Source of the DNA: Burkholderiales bacterium
GTDB taxonomy: Bacteria; Pseudomonadota; Gammaproteobacteria; Burkholderiales; SG8-41
NCBI GenBank assembly: GCA_036262035.1
Contig: DATAJS010000032.1
Location: 62,001-126,000 of the forward strand
DNA: 64,000 nucleotides
Direction: 5' to 3'
The notes below the pieces were generated by a model. The model was not told the DNA's origin and did not search any database. It worked only from the letters and a program-made list of their open reading frames with translations. Shown one piece after another: positions 43,944 through 53,471 of the stretch. How positions within the stretch are numbered: position 1 is the stretch's first letter; each line of letters begins with the position of its first letter. The translations under genes were made by a program, and so were the position numbers.

Positions 43944-45668
43944 GTGCCGCAAGAACGCATTTCTGGTCGTTTTGCCCGCTTTTCGCTAGGGCGACATCTC
44001 CCCGTAGTCGACTTGCCTCTTCCATTGTTGAACCTGGGCGTCGCGCTGTGGCTGCTTGCGGCGCTAAACGTTCCGTTTTGGCGGTCGCTTTGGATGGCGA
44101 CACAGGGATGGGATCCAACCCGCGCCGTTTATCTGTTGTCGCTGCCCGTATTCGTCGTGGTTTGGGTTTGGCTGCTTCTGGAATGTCTTACCTGGGGACG
44201 AGCTGCCAAACCAGTGCTCGGCGTCCTGTTGGTGCTCTCCGCGGCCGCGGCGTATTACATGAGCGCCTACGGGGTGGTGTTCGACCGCGCCATGATCACG
44301 AACATCGTGGAGACAGACCCGGCCGAGGCTGCCGAGCTGCTGAACGCCCGCATGGTCGGGTGGCTGCTCTTTCTTGGTATCGCGCCCTTAGGGCTATTGG
44401 CTCGCGCGCGCGTGCGGCGCCACGGGTGGCGCCGACAGATTCTCGTCAAAGCGACGACCATCGGCGTGCTGATCTGCGCAATCGCCGTGTTGGTCGCGCC
44501 CTCCTTTCAATCTTACGCGGCGCTCTTGCGCAATCATCGAGAACTGCGCCTCAGTCTCGTGCCCGCGAACTACCTGGCCGCGGCTCACAGCTACCTCAGG
44601 ACGCAACTGAGTACCCCGGATCGGCTCGAGGCGGTCACCAACGATGCGAAACGCGCATTGGCGCCCGAGCCCGGCGCCAAACCGACTCTGACCGTGTTGG
44701 TCATCGGCGAAACCGCGCGCGCGGCGAACTTTCAGCTGAACGGCTATTCCCGGCCGACCACGCCACGGCTCGCGGCGGAGACCGACCTCATCCATTTTCG
44801 TGACGTGAGCTCCTGCGGCACGTCGACGGCGGTTTCGCTGCCCTGCATGTTTCTCGACGTCGGTCGATCCGGGTTCAGCGATACGCTTGCGCGGCGGCGC
44901 GAGAATCTCCTCGACGCGCTTCAGAGGGCCGGGTTTGATGTCCTGTGGCGCGACAACAACTCCGGCTGCAAAGGCATCTGTGATCGCGCGCCGTCGGAGG
45001 ATCTCACCCGCGCCGTCGATCCAGCGCTATGCGGCAGCGGCGAATGCTATGACGAAGTGCTGCTGACCGGGCTGCAGGACAAGCTGGACGCTTTCAAACG
45101 CGACACGGTCATCGTGCTGCACATGAAAGGCAGCCACGGCCCGGCCTACCACCTGCGATACCCGCCTGCGTTCGAGCGCTTCAAACCGGTCTGCCGCGAC
45201 GCGCAATTCGACCGTTGCGAGCGCCAGGCGATCGTGAATGCTTATGACAATACGCTCTTGTACACGGACTACGTCATTTCGCGCACGATCGAGCTGTTAC
45301 GCCGGAACTCCAACCGTTTCACGACTTCCCTCGTATACGTGTCGGACCATGGCGAATCGCTCGGGGAACGCGGACTCTACTTGCACGGAGTGCCGTACGC
45401 CCTTGCGCCGGCGGAGCAGACGCACGTGCCGCTCCTGATGTGGTTCTCGGCAGAAGCCCAGAAGCGCTTTGGAGTCGACATGGCGTGTCTGCGCCATAAA
45501 GAGGGCACTCCGGCCTCACATGACAATCTTTATCACTCGACGCTCGGGCTGCTCGAGGTGCAAACGCGAGTCTATCGCCCGGACCGCGACCTGTTCCGCA
45601 GCTGTCGCACCCGAGAATGGGAGCTCGAAGCGCGGGCTGAGCAGCCACGTCGCGTCGTTTTGCAGTAA
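43944..45668 (+). CDS. eptA: lipid A phosphoethanolamine transferase
   Basis: A 574-residue inner-membrane protein with five N-terminal hydrophobic spans (to about residue 190) and a periplasmic sulfatase-fold domain. The catalytic block is LTVLVIGETARAANFQLNGY followed by SCGTSTAVSLPCMF, where the Thr in GTSTAVS is the nucleophile. Metal ligands appear in LHMKGSHGPAYH and YVSDHGESLGE. Cysteines (SCG, LPCM, CKGICD, ALCGSGECYD) fit the disulfides of EptA enzymes. It adds phosphoethanolamine to lipid A, giving cationic peptide and polymyxin tolerance. GTG start; regulator-type repeats precede it. Confidence 0.93.
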   Translation: MPQERISGRFARFSLGRHLPVVDLPLPLLNLGVALWLLAALNVPFWRSLWMATQGWDPTRAVYLLSLPVFVVVWVWLLLECLTWGRAAKPVLGVLLVLSAAAAYYMSAYGVVFDRAMITNIVETDPAEAAELLNARMVGWLLFLGIAPLGLLARARVRRHGWRRQILVKATTIGVLICAIAVLVAPSFQSYAALLRNHRELRLSLVPANYLAAAHSYLRTQLSTPDRLEAVTNDAKRALAPEPGAKPTLTVLVIGETARAANFQLNGYSRPTTPRLAAETDLIHFRDVSSCGTSTAVSLPCMFLDVGRSGFSDTLARRRENLLDALQRAGFDVLWRDNNSGCKGICDRAPSEDLTRAVDPALCGSGECYDEVLLTGLQDKLDAFKRDTVIVLHMKGSHGPAYHLRYPPAFERFKPVCRDAQFDRCERQAIVNAYDNTLLYTDYVISRTIELLRRNSNRFTTSLVYVSDHGESLGERGLYLHGVPYALAPAEQTHVPLLMWFSAEAQKRFGVDMACLRHKEGTPASHDNLYHSTLGLLEVQTRVYRPDRDLFRSCRTREWELEARAEQPRRVVLQ

Positions 45669-45671
45669 GGA

Positions 45672-46478
45672 ATGGTGCCGCTCAGCGCAAAATCGCCCGC
45701 GCGCGGGCGCTACCGCGAGCTCGTCAGCTCGGGAGCTGAACCGGTTTACGCGCGCGCGCCGGCCGGATGGCTCGCGATCCCCGCGGCGATCGCGTGCGTG
45801 TTGCTTCTGCTTGGCCAGGCGACGGACTTCGATCTACTCGTTACCCGCTACGTCTTCAATGCCCACACGGGCGAATTTCCACTGCGCCTGAATTTCTGGT
45901 TCGATGTCGTCCTGCATCACTGGACGAAATATATCGTCATGACGGTCGCGGCTCTGACGATAGCGGGTCTCGGGCTGACTTTCATGCTGCCCCCATTGAA
46001 GGTTCACCGGCGAGTGTTGACGTTTCTGGCGCTTGCGCTGTGTCTCGCCCCGCTCAGCGTCAGCATCGCGAAAACCACCAGCGCTCGCCATTGCCCGTGG
46101 GACGTCATCGAGTTTGGGGGAGACGTGCCCTACGAACGCCTCTTCGAGCCCAATGCCGTGGGCGTGGACCCCGGCCGCTGTTTCCCTGCCGGGCACGCGT
46201 CGACCGGCTTCGCGTTGATGGCGTTCTATTTCGCGGCATACAGCCGCCGCGCTCGTAGGGCTGCGCGCAATTGGCTGCTCGCCGGCATCGTCGCAGGCGT
46301 TGCCTTGGGCCTGGGGCGTGTCGTGCAAGGCGCCCATTTCATCTCTCATGTGCTCTGGGCAGGACTTCTATGCTGGATTGTGATGGTCGCGCTCTATCGA
46401 GTGTGCCTGTCCGGCGCGCCCAGTCGCGACGCGGCGATCGCGCTTCGTATCGTGGATGAGGGCGGCCTCACGCCTTGA
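45672..46478 (+). CDS. PAP2-family membrane phosphatase
   Basis: A 268-residue integral membrane protein starting 4 bp after eptA, so co-transcribed. Six or so hydrophobic spans carry the PAP2 motifs: SIAKTTSARHCPWD (C1-like), CFPAGHASTGFAL (C2) and GLGRVVQGAHFISHVLWAG (C3 with the catalytic His). Similar proteins dephosphorylate lipid A (LpxE, LpxF), transfer phosphate (LpxT) or act on undecaprenyl pyrophosphate. Its place after eptA favours lipid A, but the precise reaction is open. Confidence 0.85.
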   Translation: MVPLSAKSPARGRYRELVSSGAEPVYARAPAGWLAIPAAIACVLLLLGQATDFDLLVTRYVFNAHTGEFPLRLNFWFDVVLHHWTKYIVMTVAALTIAGLGLTFMLPPLKVHRRVLTFLALALCLAPLSVSIAKTTSARHCPWDVIEFGGDVPYERLFEPNAVGVDPGRCFPAGHASTGFALMAFYFAAYSRRARRAARNWLLAGIVAGVALGLGRVVQGAHFISHVLWAGLLCWIVMVALYRVCLSGAPSRDAAIALRIVDEGGLTP

Positions 46479-46505
46479 CCTGGATCGTGGACGCGCGAGG
46501 CAGCC

Positions 46506-47960
46506 TCAGGCGGCACCGTTGCCGAGACTATGACCAGCAGCCGGCGCGCGCCCCTGTCCTACATCAAGCGGCGACCGGGACAAGCGCACGCGGAATACCG
46601 CACCGCCTCCGAGCCGCTCCTCCACGCTGACGTTTCCGTGGTGTAACCGGGCGATCTCTCGCACGATCGCAAGCCCCAGTCCCGAGCCGCCGGGAGGGCT
46701 TCCGGGAAGCCGATGAAAGCGCTCGAAGATGTCCGCGCGTTCCGCAGGCGCGATGCCCGGGCCGTCGTCCTCGACCGAAATCTCGGTCGCGTCACCGCAG
46801 TGGAGCCTCACGGTGATCGCACCGCCCGCTCTCGCTCCGTAGCGCAGCGCGTTATCGATGAGGTTATTGAGCATCTCGGTGAGCAGCGCCTCATGCCCGA
46901 CGACCTCGCAGCGCCCGGCCTCGCCGACGAACCCGAGATCGACGCTGCGCTGGAGCGCTTCGGGAACCCATTCGCGGCAGACGTTCTGCACGAGTTGCGA
47001 CAGGTCGAGTGGAGCGATTACGTGTCGCGGGTCGTTGCCGGGCTCGGCGCGAGCGAGCGTCAGTAGCTGGTTCACGAGCCGGATGACTCGCCGGGCCGAC
47101 GATTGAAGCTGCGTCAGAGCCGGGGTGATGCTCTCGACGTCGGCGGCGAGGAGCGCGCGCTCGGTCTGCGCCGCCAGCGCGGCGAGCGGGGTGCGCAGTT
47201 GGTGCGCCGCTTCGGCGATGAAGCGCTGCTGCGCCTCCTGCGAGGCCGAAAGGCGCTCGATGAGGTCATTCAGCGCATCGACGAGCGGCTTTACCTCGTC
47301 GGGGGTGCGCGCTTGTGTGACGGGCCGCAGATCGCCCCAGCCTCTACGTCCGAGCGCCAGGGCGAGGTCGCCGAGCGGGGCGAGACCCTTGCGCACGCCG
47401 TAGCCCACGATCGAGGTGACGATGACCACCGCGAACACGAGCGGCAGGACGACTGTCCAGATGAGCCGTTCCGACAAGCGTCTGCGCTTGATGAGCGTCT
47501 CGGCGTAACGCACGGTGGCGGCGGGACGGCCGGCACCGGTGAAGATCGCGTAGGTAGCGACCCGAACGTGGTCGCGCGCGATCTGCGCATCGTAGAACTG
47601 CACCGGCGCGTCCTTCGACGGCGCCGCCGGCGGCGCGGGAACCGCGGCGTTGCCGGCGATCGCCGCGTCGTTCCCGTCGAGCACGGTGAAAAACACGCGG
47701 TCGTACGGATCGGCCAGCAGGATGTCCCGTGCGGCCTTGGGGAGGTCGAGCGACGGCGCCGCAGCGCTCAGGTGAATTTGCTGCGCGAGCGAGCGCGCGG
47801 AATCGAACAGCGCGCTGTCGTACGCTTCGGTCGCCGAACGCCACGCCACCGTATACGACAGCGCGCCGGCCGCGGCGACGACGAGCAGCATCGGCGGAAT
47901 CAGCGCCCACAGAAGCTGCCGGCGCAGCGTCGGGCCGCGCGCGGCGCCGGCGCCGCTCAA
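46506..47960 (-). CDS. sensor histidine kinase, TctE/QseC type
   Basis: A 484-residue kinase with a TTG start overlapping the regulator stop (TTGA). Membrane span LLWALIPPMLLVVAAAGAL, then a periplasmic domain (about 35-165) of the two-component-kinase N-terminal type typical of TctE, a second span, and HAMP. The H-box is FIAEAAHQLRTPLAALAAQT; the ATPase domain shows MLNNLIDNALRYG (N box) and EDDGPGIAPAERADIFERF (G boxes) and SGLGLAIVREIARLH. It phosphorylates the response regulator below. Being near both arn/ept and an RND pump, its signal could be cationic peptides, metals or an acid; sequence does not decide. Confidence 0.88.
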   Translation of the reverse strand: MSGAGAARGPTLRRQLLWALIPPMLLVVAAAGALSYTVAWRSATEAYDSALFDSARSLAQQIHLSAAAPSLDLPKAARDILLADPYDRVFFTVLDGNDAAIAGNAAVPAPPAAPSKDAPVQFYDAQIARDHVRVATYAIFTGAGRPAATVRYAETLIKRRRLSERLIWTVVLPLVFAVVIVTSIVGYGVRKGLAPLGDLALALGRRGWGDLRPVTQARTPDEVKPLVDALNDLIERLSASQEAQQRFIAEAAHQLRTPLAALAAQTERALLAADVESITPALTQLQSSARRVIRLVNQLLTLARAEPGNDPRHVIAPLDLSQLVQNVCREWVPEALQRSVDLGFVGEAGRCEVVGHEALLTEMLNNLIDNALRYGARAGGAITVRLHCGDATEISVEDDGPGIAPAERADIFERFHRLPGSPPGGSGLGLAIVREIARLHHGNVSVEERLGGGAVFRVRLSRSPLDVGQGRAPAAGHSLGNGAA

Positions 47961-48640
47961 CTGTGCGCGCCCTGTTCGGCTGCGCGGAGCAGATAACCCA
48001 ACCCGCGAATCGTCTTGATCTCCACACCAGCGCCTTGCAGCTTCTTGCGCAGGCGGTGCACGTGGATCTCGATCGCGTTCGAGCTCACGTCCTCATCCCA
48101 CTGGTAAAGGCTCGCGATCAGCGCGTCCTTGCTGACGACGCGCCCTGAGCGCGACGCGAGCACTTCGAGCACTTCGAATTCGCGGGCCGAAAGGTCGAGG
48201 CCCGCGCCGTCGAGCAGCGCGCGGCGCCCGCGCAGGTCGACGGAGAGACGCGCCAGCTCGATGCGGTTATCGGCGAGCCCCTGAGCGCGCCGCACGAGCG
48301 CACGGATGCGGGCTTCGAGCTCCCCCATCTCGAAAGGCTTGACGAGATAGTCGTCGGCGCCGAGGTCGAGGCCGTGGATGCGATCGTGCACCCCATCGCG
48401 TGCGGTAAGCACGAGCACCGGCACGCTCGATCTGCGCCGGCGCATCCGCCGCAACACCTCGAAGCCGTCGAACACCGGGATCTCGATATCGAGGATGGCG
48501 AGGTCGTACTCTTCTACGGCGAGCGCCTGGTCTGCCTGCTCGCCGGTGGCCATGCAGTCGACCGCGTAGCCGAGGCTGCGCAGCGACGCGGCCACGCCGT
48601 CAGCGAGGATCGCGTCATCTTCGACCAGTAGTATGCGCAC
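47957..48640 (-). CDS. OmpR-family response regulator, TctD/QseB/PmrA type
   Basis: A 227-residue regulator. The receiver begins MRILLVEDDAILADGVAASL, with the phospho-acceptor Asp in YDLAILDIEIPVFDG, a Thr in VLVLTARDG and the Lys in DYLVKPFEMGEL. The C-terminal winged helix includes LDLSAREFEVLEVLASRSGR and SNAIEIHVHRLRKKL. Members of this subgroup bind direct repeats near one helical turn apart, so it may be the protein acting at the arnT and eptA arrays. It diverges from the RND pump genes across a 158-bp region in which I saw no such repeats. Confidence 0.9.
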   Translation of the reverse strand: MRILLVEDDAILADGVAASLRSLGYAVDCMATGEQADQALAVEEYDLAILDIEIPVFDGFEVLRRMRRRRSSVPVLVLTARDGVHDRIHGLDLGADDYLVKPFEMGELEARIRALVRRAQGLADNRIELARLSVDLRGRRALLDGAGLDLSAREFEVLEVLASRSGRVVSKDALIASLYQWDEDVSSNAIEIHVHRLRKKLQGAGVEIKTIRGLGYLLRAAEQGAHS

Positions 48641-48798
48641 GGCGGCATCATCATGGCTTGCCCCTGACGCGTCAATGCCCGGCGTAAGGACCGCTGCAAG
48701 ATTCGCGAAAGGAATACCCGGTTATCCTGCCGCCCCTTCGTCCCTGACGCGGCCCGGCTGCCGTTGCGGGTGGACGAAAGACCCGCAGATCACGGCTC

Positions 48799-49965
48799 AT
48801 GACGTCCCGCATCCTCGCCACAACACTCACCTGCATCGGGCTTGCCGCGCTGTGCTTTGCTGCCGGCTCGCTGTGGCAGCGGGAGCGCACGACCGCGGCA
48901 GCGCCCGCGCCGGTGCAGCATGAGCTCGCAGGTCCCGACTCGCGCACGGCGCGCTTCGCGGCGGATTCACCGCAGCTTCAGTTCATCAAGACCGAGCAGG
49001 TGGTCGCACTGCCTGAGCCGCTGCTCGATCCGCTCAACGGCCGTGTCGCTTACGACGAGAACTACACGGCGCGCGTGACCTCGCCGATCGCCGGCCGCGT
49101 CACGCGCATCGAAGTGCAGCCCGGTGACCGAGTCGGCGCGGGATCGCCGCTCGCGTGGATCGATGCGCCGGATTACGCAACGGCTTCGGCCGATCTCGGC
49201 AAAGCGCAAGCCGACGTGCAGCAGAGGACCCGTGCTTACGCACGCGCCAAAGAACTGCTGGAAGGTGGCGTCGTGCCGCGCAAGGACGTCGAATCGTCCG
49301 AGACCGACCTCAGACAGGCCCAGACCGAGCTGCGCCGCGCCGATCTTCGCCTCCGCAACCTGACGGCGGGCACGCGCGCGCCCAACGACGGCAAGCTCTC
49401 GCTGCGCTCGCCGATCGCCGGCGTGGTGGCGGACCGCAAGCTCAACCCCGGCGCGGAAGTGAGGCCCGACGCACCCGATCCGCTTTTCATCATCACCGAT
49501 CCGGCGCACGTCTGGGTGATCGTGGAGCTGCCGGAGCGCTTTCTCGGCAAGGTCGCGGTGGGCCAGACGGTCTCGGTGGAGACCGACGCGTACGCCGGCG
49601 TCGACATCAACGGCCGGATCGCGTCGATCGGCCAGGTGCTCGATCCTGCGACACGGCGCGTCCAGGTGCGCTGCGTCGTCAACAACCCGCGGCAGTTGCT
49701 CAAGCCCGAGATGTTCGCGCGCGTCATCCCGCTGCGCGACGAGCGCGAGAAGCTCGTCCGGGTACCCAACACGGCGCTCATCAGTCAGGGACTGTACAGC
49801 TTCGTCTACGTCGAGACGCAGCCCGGCGCCTTCGAGAAGCGGAAGGTGACGCTCGGCCTCCAGGGCCGCGATCAGAGCTACGTCCGAGCCGGTCTTGTAG
49901 AGGGCGAGCGCGTAGTGGCGAGCGGGACCCTGCTGCTCGAGTCAGAGCTCGCGTCGCGGAACTGA
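48799..49965 (+). CDS. RND efflux membrane fusion protein (CzcB/CusB-like)
   Basis: A 388-residue periplasmic adaptor. A membrane anchor lies at LTCIGLAALCFAAGSLW. The lipoyl half-motifs are SPIAGRVTRIEVQPGDRVGAG and LRSPIAGVVADRKLNPGAEV, separated by a coiled-coil hairpin (ASADLGKAQADVQQRTRAYA to TDLRQAQTELRRADLRL). Beta-barrel and membrane-proximal domains follow. It links an inner-membrane RND pump to an outer-membrane channel; the pump gene starts 1 bp later. Confidence 0.88.
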   Translation: MTSRILATTLTCIGLAALCFAAGSLWQRERTTAAAPAPVQHELAGPDSRTARFAADSPQLQFIKTEQVVALPEPLLDPLNGRVAYDENYTARVTSPIAGRVTRIEVQPGDRVGAGSPLAWIDAPDYATASADLGKAQADVQQRTRAYARAKELLEGGVVPRKDVESSETDLRQAQTELRRADLRLRNLTAGTRAPNDGKLSLRSPIAGVVADRKLNPGAEVRPDAPDPLFIITDPAHVWVIVELPERFLGKVAVGQTVSVETDAYAGVDINGRIASIGQVLDPATRRVQVRCVVNNPRQLLKPEMFARVIPLRDEREKLVRVPNTALISQGLYSFVYVETQPGAFEKRKVTLGLQGRDQSYVRAGLVEGERVVASGTLLLESELASRN

Positions 49966-49966
49966 C

Positions 49967-52900
49967 GTGCTCGATCGCATCATCACCTTCGCTCTCCAGC
50001 AGCGCGTTTTCGTGGTCGCGGCGGCGCTGATCGTCGCCATCGCCGGCTGGCGGGCGTGGCAAGACCTCCCCGTCGAGGCCTTTCCTGATGTGCAGGACGT
50101 CCAGGTCATCATCATCACCCAGGCCCCCGGCAAGGCCCCCGAGGAAGTCGAGCGCAGCATCACGCTCCCCATCGAGCTCGAGATGGGCGGCGTGCCGCGC
50201 ATGACGCAACTGCGCTCGGTGTCGATCACGGGGCTCTCGGTCATCACGCTCACGTTTTCGGACAATACCAACGATTACTTCGCGCGCGCGCAGGTGCTGG
50301 AACGGCTGCAGGGGGTCGCCCTGCCCGCCAACGTGCAGCCGACGCTGGCGCCGCTCACGAACGCCATCGGTGAGATCTACCGCTACGTCATCGAAGCGCC
50401 TCCCGGCATGCCGCTCTACGAGGTGCGGGCGGTCCAGGACTGGATCATCCGTCCCGCGCTGCGCCGCGTCAGCGGCGTCGCGGACGTGGTGAGCTTCGGC
50501 GGAACGATCAAGGAATACCAGGCGAAGATCGACCCGTCGCAGCTACGCAAATACGGCGTGACGATCGACCAGGTCTCGGTGGCGCTCGGCGCCAACAGCG
50601 CGAACACCGGCGGCGGCCTGCTCGCGCGGGGCGAGGAGGCCCTCGTGATCCGCAGCGTGGGCATCTTCGAGAGCATCGACGACATCGCCCGTGTCGTGGT
50701 GGCGAGCCGCGGCGGGAGGCCGATCGTGGTGGGCGACCTCGGCACGGTCGAGGTCGGCTCGCGCGTGAGGACCGGCATCGTCGCGTTCAACGAGCGCGCC
50801 CAGGTCGTCCAGGGCGTCGTGCAGATGATCAAGGGCCAGGATCCCGCAAAAGTCGTCGACGAGCTCAAGCGCGAGGTCGAGCGCGTGTCCGGGCGTCTGC
50901 CGCCGGGCGTGAAGATCCATCCGTTCTACGACCGCACCGAGCTCGTGAAGCACACCGTCCATACCGTCACCGAGAACCTCGCGATCGGCGCCGCCCTCGT
51001 CGTGGCGGTACTCATCATCTTTCTGCGCAACGGGCACGCGGCGCTGGCGGTCGCGGTGGTAATTCCGCTCTCGCTGCTGATCGCGTTCTCGCTGATGGAC
51101 GCCAAAGGCATCGCGGCCAACCTCATTTCGCTCGGCGCGGTCGACTTCGGCATCATCATCGACAGTGCGGTGGTTCTCGTCGAGGCGCTGATGGTGCGCC
51201 TCGCGCTCACCGGCCACGACGACAATCCCGCGCACTCGGGCTACGGCTGGCGGCTGCATACGCTCAAAGCCGTGACCCTGGAGATGGGCCCGCCGATCCT
51301 CTTCTCCAAGGCGATCATCATCCTGGCGTTCCTGCCGATCTTCACGTTCCAGCGGGTCGAAGGGAAGATCTTCGCTCCGATGGCGTACACGCTGTCGTTC
51401 GCCCTGCTCGGCGCCATCGTGCTCACGCTCACGCTCGTTCCGGCGCTCGTCAGCTTCTCGCTGCGATACACCGATTTCGCCGAGAAGCACTCGCGCTGGA
51501 TGCATGCGCTGCAGACGCGCTACCGCAGCTTCCTGCAGAGCACGTTCCCGCGGCGCATCGCCGTCACGGCCGCGAGCTGCGTCGCGCTCGCGATTGCGCT
51601 GGCGCTCGCGCCGAGGCTGGGCAGCGAGTTCCTCCCGAAGCTCGATGAAGGCAACATCTGGCTCACGATCACGCTGCCGCCTTCGACGAACATCGACACG
51701 ACCAAGGCGATCGAACAGCACGTTCGCAGCATCCTGCGCGGTTATCCCGAGGTGAACAGCATCGTGACGCAGATCGGCAGGCCCGACGACGGCACCGACC
51801 CGAAAGGGCCGAACAACGTGGAGATCATGGCCGACCTCAAGCCCCGCGACACGTGGCGCTTCGCGCGCAAGGACGACATGATCGCGGACATGACCGCGAA
51901 GCTGAAGGTCATTCCGGGACTGCCGACCAACTTCTCGCAGGTGATCGAAGACAACGTCAACGAGGCGCTGTCCGGCGCCAAAGGCGAGATCGTCGTGAAG
52001 GTGTTCGGCCCCAACCTCGAGATTCTCGAGCAAAAGAGCGAGCAGATCGCGCGCGTTCTCGCGGGCATCCGCGGCGCCGCGGACGTCGGCGCGTCCAAGG
52101 TCGGCGGGCAGAGTGAGCTCACGATCAATCTCGACCGCGCGCGCATGGCGCGGTACGGCATCAACGTCGCCGACGTCAACTCGACGGTCGAAGCCGCGCT
52201 CGCCGGCACGATCGTCAATACTTTCTTCGAAGGCGATCGCCGCTTCAACGTGACGGTCCGCCTTGCACCCGAGTTCCGCGACGCCGTCGACGATGTCGCC
52301 GATCTGCCCGTCGCTCTCCCCGGCGGCGCAGGCACGATACCGTTGGCGGCGATCGCGGACATCGCGGTGAAGCAAGGCGTCGGGCGCGTATCGCGCGAAG
52401 CCGGCGGACGCAACGTCGCGGTCAAAGCGAACCTGCTCGGGCGGGACCAGGGCAGCTTCGTCGACGAGGCGATGGCGAAAGTCGACGCGCAGGTGAAGCT
52501 GCCGGAGGGTTACTACATCACGTGGGGCGGACAGTTCGAGAACCAGCAGCGGGCGATCGCCCGGCTGAAAATCATCGTGCCCTTGTCCGTGCTCGGGATC
52601 TTCGTGCTGCTCTTCTGGGCGTTCAGGTCGATGAGGCAGGCGTTGCTGGTCGTGTCGATGATACCGTTCACGCTCATCGGCGGCCTCGCGGGCCTCGCCG
52701 TCGCGGGGCTGCACCTGTCGGTGTCGGCCGCGGTCGGATTCATAGCCGTTGCGGGGATCTCGGTGCAGAACGGAGTGATCATGGCTTCGCAGTTCAACGA
52801 GCTCATACGCAACGGCCGCAGCGTAGGCGTCGCGGTGCTCGAGGGCGCGGCGGACCGGCTGCGGCCGATCCTGATGACCGCGCTGATGGCGGGTATCGGC

Positions 52901-53083
52901 CTGATGCCCGCCGCGCTCTCGCATGGCATCGGCTCGGAGACGCAACGGCCGTTCGCCGTGGTCATCGTCGGCGGCATCGTATCGGCGACGCTGTTCACTC
53001 TCGTCCTGCTGCCGCTGTTGTACCCGCTCGTGGCGCGCGAAGAGCCGAGCGCCGTGACCGAGGGCGATTCGGTCACCGCGTAA
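49967..53083 (+). CDS. RND efflux pump, heavy-metal (CzcA/CusA) type
   Basis: A 1038-residue proton-driven transporter of the HME-RND family; GTG start directly after the adaptor gene. Typical parts: an N-terminal membrane span, AFPDVQDVQVIIITQAPGKA in the porter domain, and TM4 with the proton-relay residues in SLGAVDFGIIIDSAVVLVEAL (two Asp and Glu). The second porter half has SEFLPKLDEGNIWLTITLPP. The C-terminal repeat includes SVSAAVGFIAVAGISVQNGV and ALMAGIGLMPAALSHG. Likely ions are divalent or monovalent metals. No outer-membrane partner gene adjoins it, so it must use one from elsewhere. Confidence 0.9.
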   Translation: MLDRIITFALQQRVFVVAAALIVAIAGWRAWQDLPVEAFPDVQDVQVIIITQAPGKAPEEVERSITLPIELEMGGVPRMTQLRSVSITGLSVITLTFSDNTNDYFARAQVLERLQGVALPANVQPTLAPLTNAIGEIYRYVIEAPPGMPLYEVRAVQDWIIRPALRRVSGVADVVSFGGTIKEYQAKIDPSQLRKYGVTIDQVSVALGANSANTGGGLLARGEEALVIRSVGIFESIDDIARVVVASRGGRPIVVGDLGTVEVGSRVRTGIVAFNERAQVVQGVVQMIKGQDPAKVVDELKREVERVSGRLPPGVKIHPFYDRTELVKHTVHTVTENLAIGAALVVAVLIIFLRNGHAALAVAVVIPLSLLIAFSLMDAKGIAANLISLGAVDFGIIIDSAVVLVEALMVRLALTGHDDNPAHSGYGWRLHTLKAVTLEMGPPILFSKAIIILAFLPIFTFQRVEGKIFAPMAYTLSFALLGAIVLTLTLVPALVSFSLRYTDFAEKHSRWMHALQTRYRSFLQSTFPRRIAVTAASCVALAIALALAPRLGSEFLPKLDEGNIWLTITLPPSTNIDTTKAIEQHVRSILRGYPEVNSIVTQIGRPDDGTDPKGPNNVEIMADLKPRDTWRFARKDDMIADMTAKLKVIPGLPTNFSQVIEDNVNEALSGAKGEIVVKVFGPNLEILEQKSEQIARVLAGIRGAADVGASKVGGQSELTINLDRARMARYGINVADVNSTVEAALAGTIVNTFFEGDRRFNVTVRLAPEFRDAVDDVADLPVALPGGAGTIPLAAIADIAVKQGVGRVSREAGGRNVAVKANLLGRDQGSFVDEAMAKVDAQVKLPEGYYITWGGQFENQQRAIARLKIIVPLSVLGIFVLLFWAFRSMRQALLVVSMIPFTLIGGLAGLAVAGLHLSVSAAVGFIAVAGISVQNGVIMASQFNELIRNGRSVGVAVLEGAADRLRPILMTALMAGIGLMPAALSHGIGSETQRPFAVVIVGGIVSATLFTLVLLPLLYPLVAREEPSAVTEGDSVTA

Positions 53084-53333
53084 TTGACGCTCCCGCCATG
53101 GGCGTAGAAGCGCGCGTTCTCCGTATCCGCGAATGCCGGGGAGCAGCGGCCTATACGGATATCACGGCATCCGCCCGGATACCCAAATCAACCAGCACTC
53201 GCGGAACGTGTTGCAATGAACATGTTGCGGGTCCATACGGGGCTGGGGGCGAGTACGCAGTCATATCCAAAGCCCGCCGATAGGCGTGCCTGGGATGCAT
53301 TCGTCATCGGGGGTACGCGCTTCTTATTGGAGC

Positions 53334-53471
53334 CAGTCAGTGATGATCGGCGCCGACTTTCCCGTTCTGGAGTACGAGAAGATCGTCGCCGACTGGCGCT
53401 CACTCGGCTACCCGGAAGAGGTGCTCGACAAGATCCTTTACCGGAATGCCGAGTCGTATTTCAAAGTTTGA
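53334..53471 (+). pseudogene. amidohydrolase C-terminal remnant
   Basis: A reading frame ending at 53471 gives SVMIGADFPVLEYEKIVADW and LGYPEEVLDKILYRNAESYF, the last segment of TIM-barrel amidohydrolases (the Asp in GADFPV is the usual metal-site Asp). Nothing upstream continues the family. A gene end stranded next to the tRNA-Cys integration locus fits loss by insertion or deletion. The remainder of 53084-53579 shows no gene. Confidence 0.65.

Noticed and set aside
46506-48640. Naming the two-component pair pmrAB
   Set aside because: The kinase's sensor domain resembles TctE and it lies opposite an RND pump; control of arn/ept is only inferred, so no symbol was given.
50543-52945. 800-codon minus-strand open frame opposite the RND pump
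   Set aside because: Arg/Asp/His-rich shadow typical of the antisense frame of a high-GC gene; the plus strand has full RND motifs.
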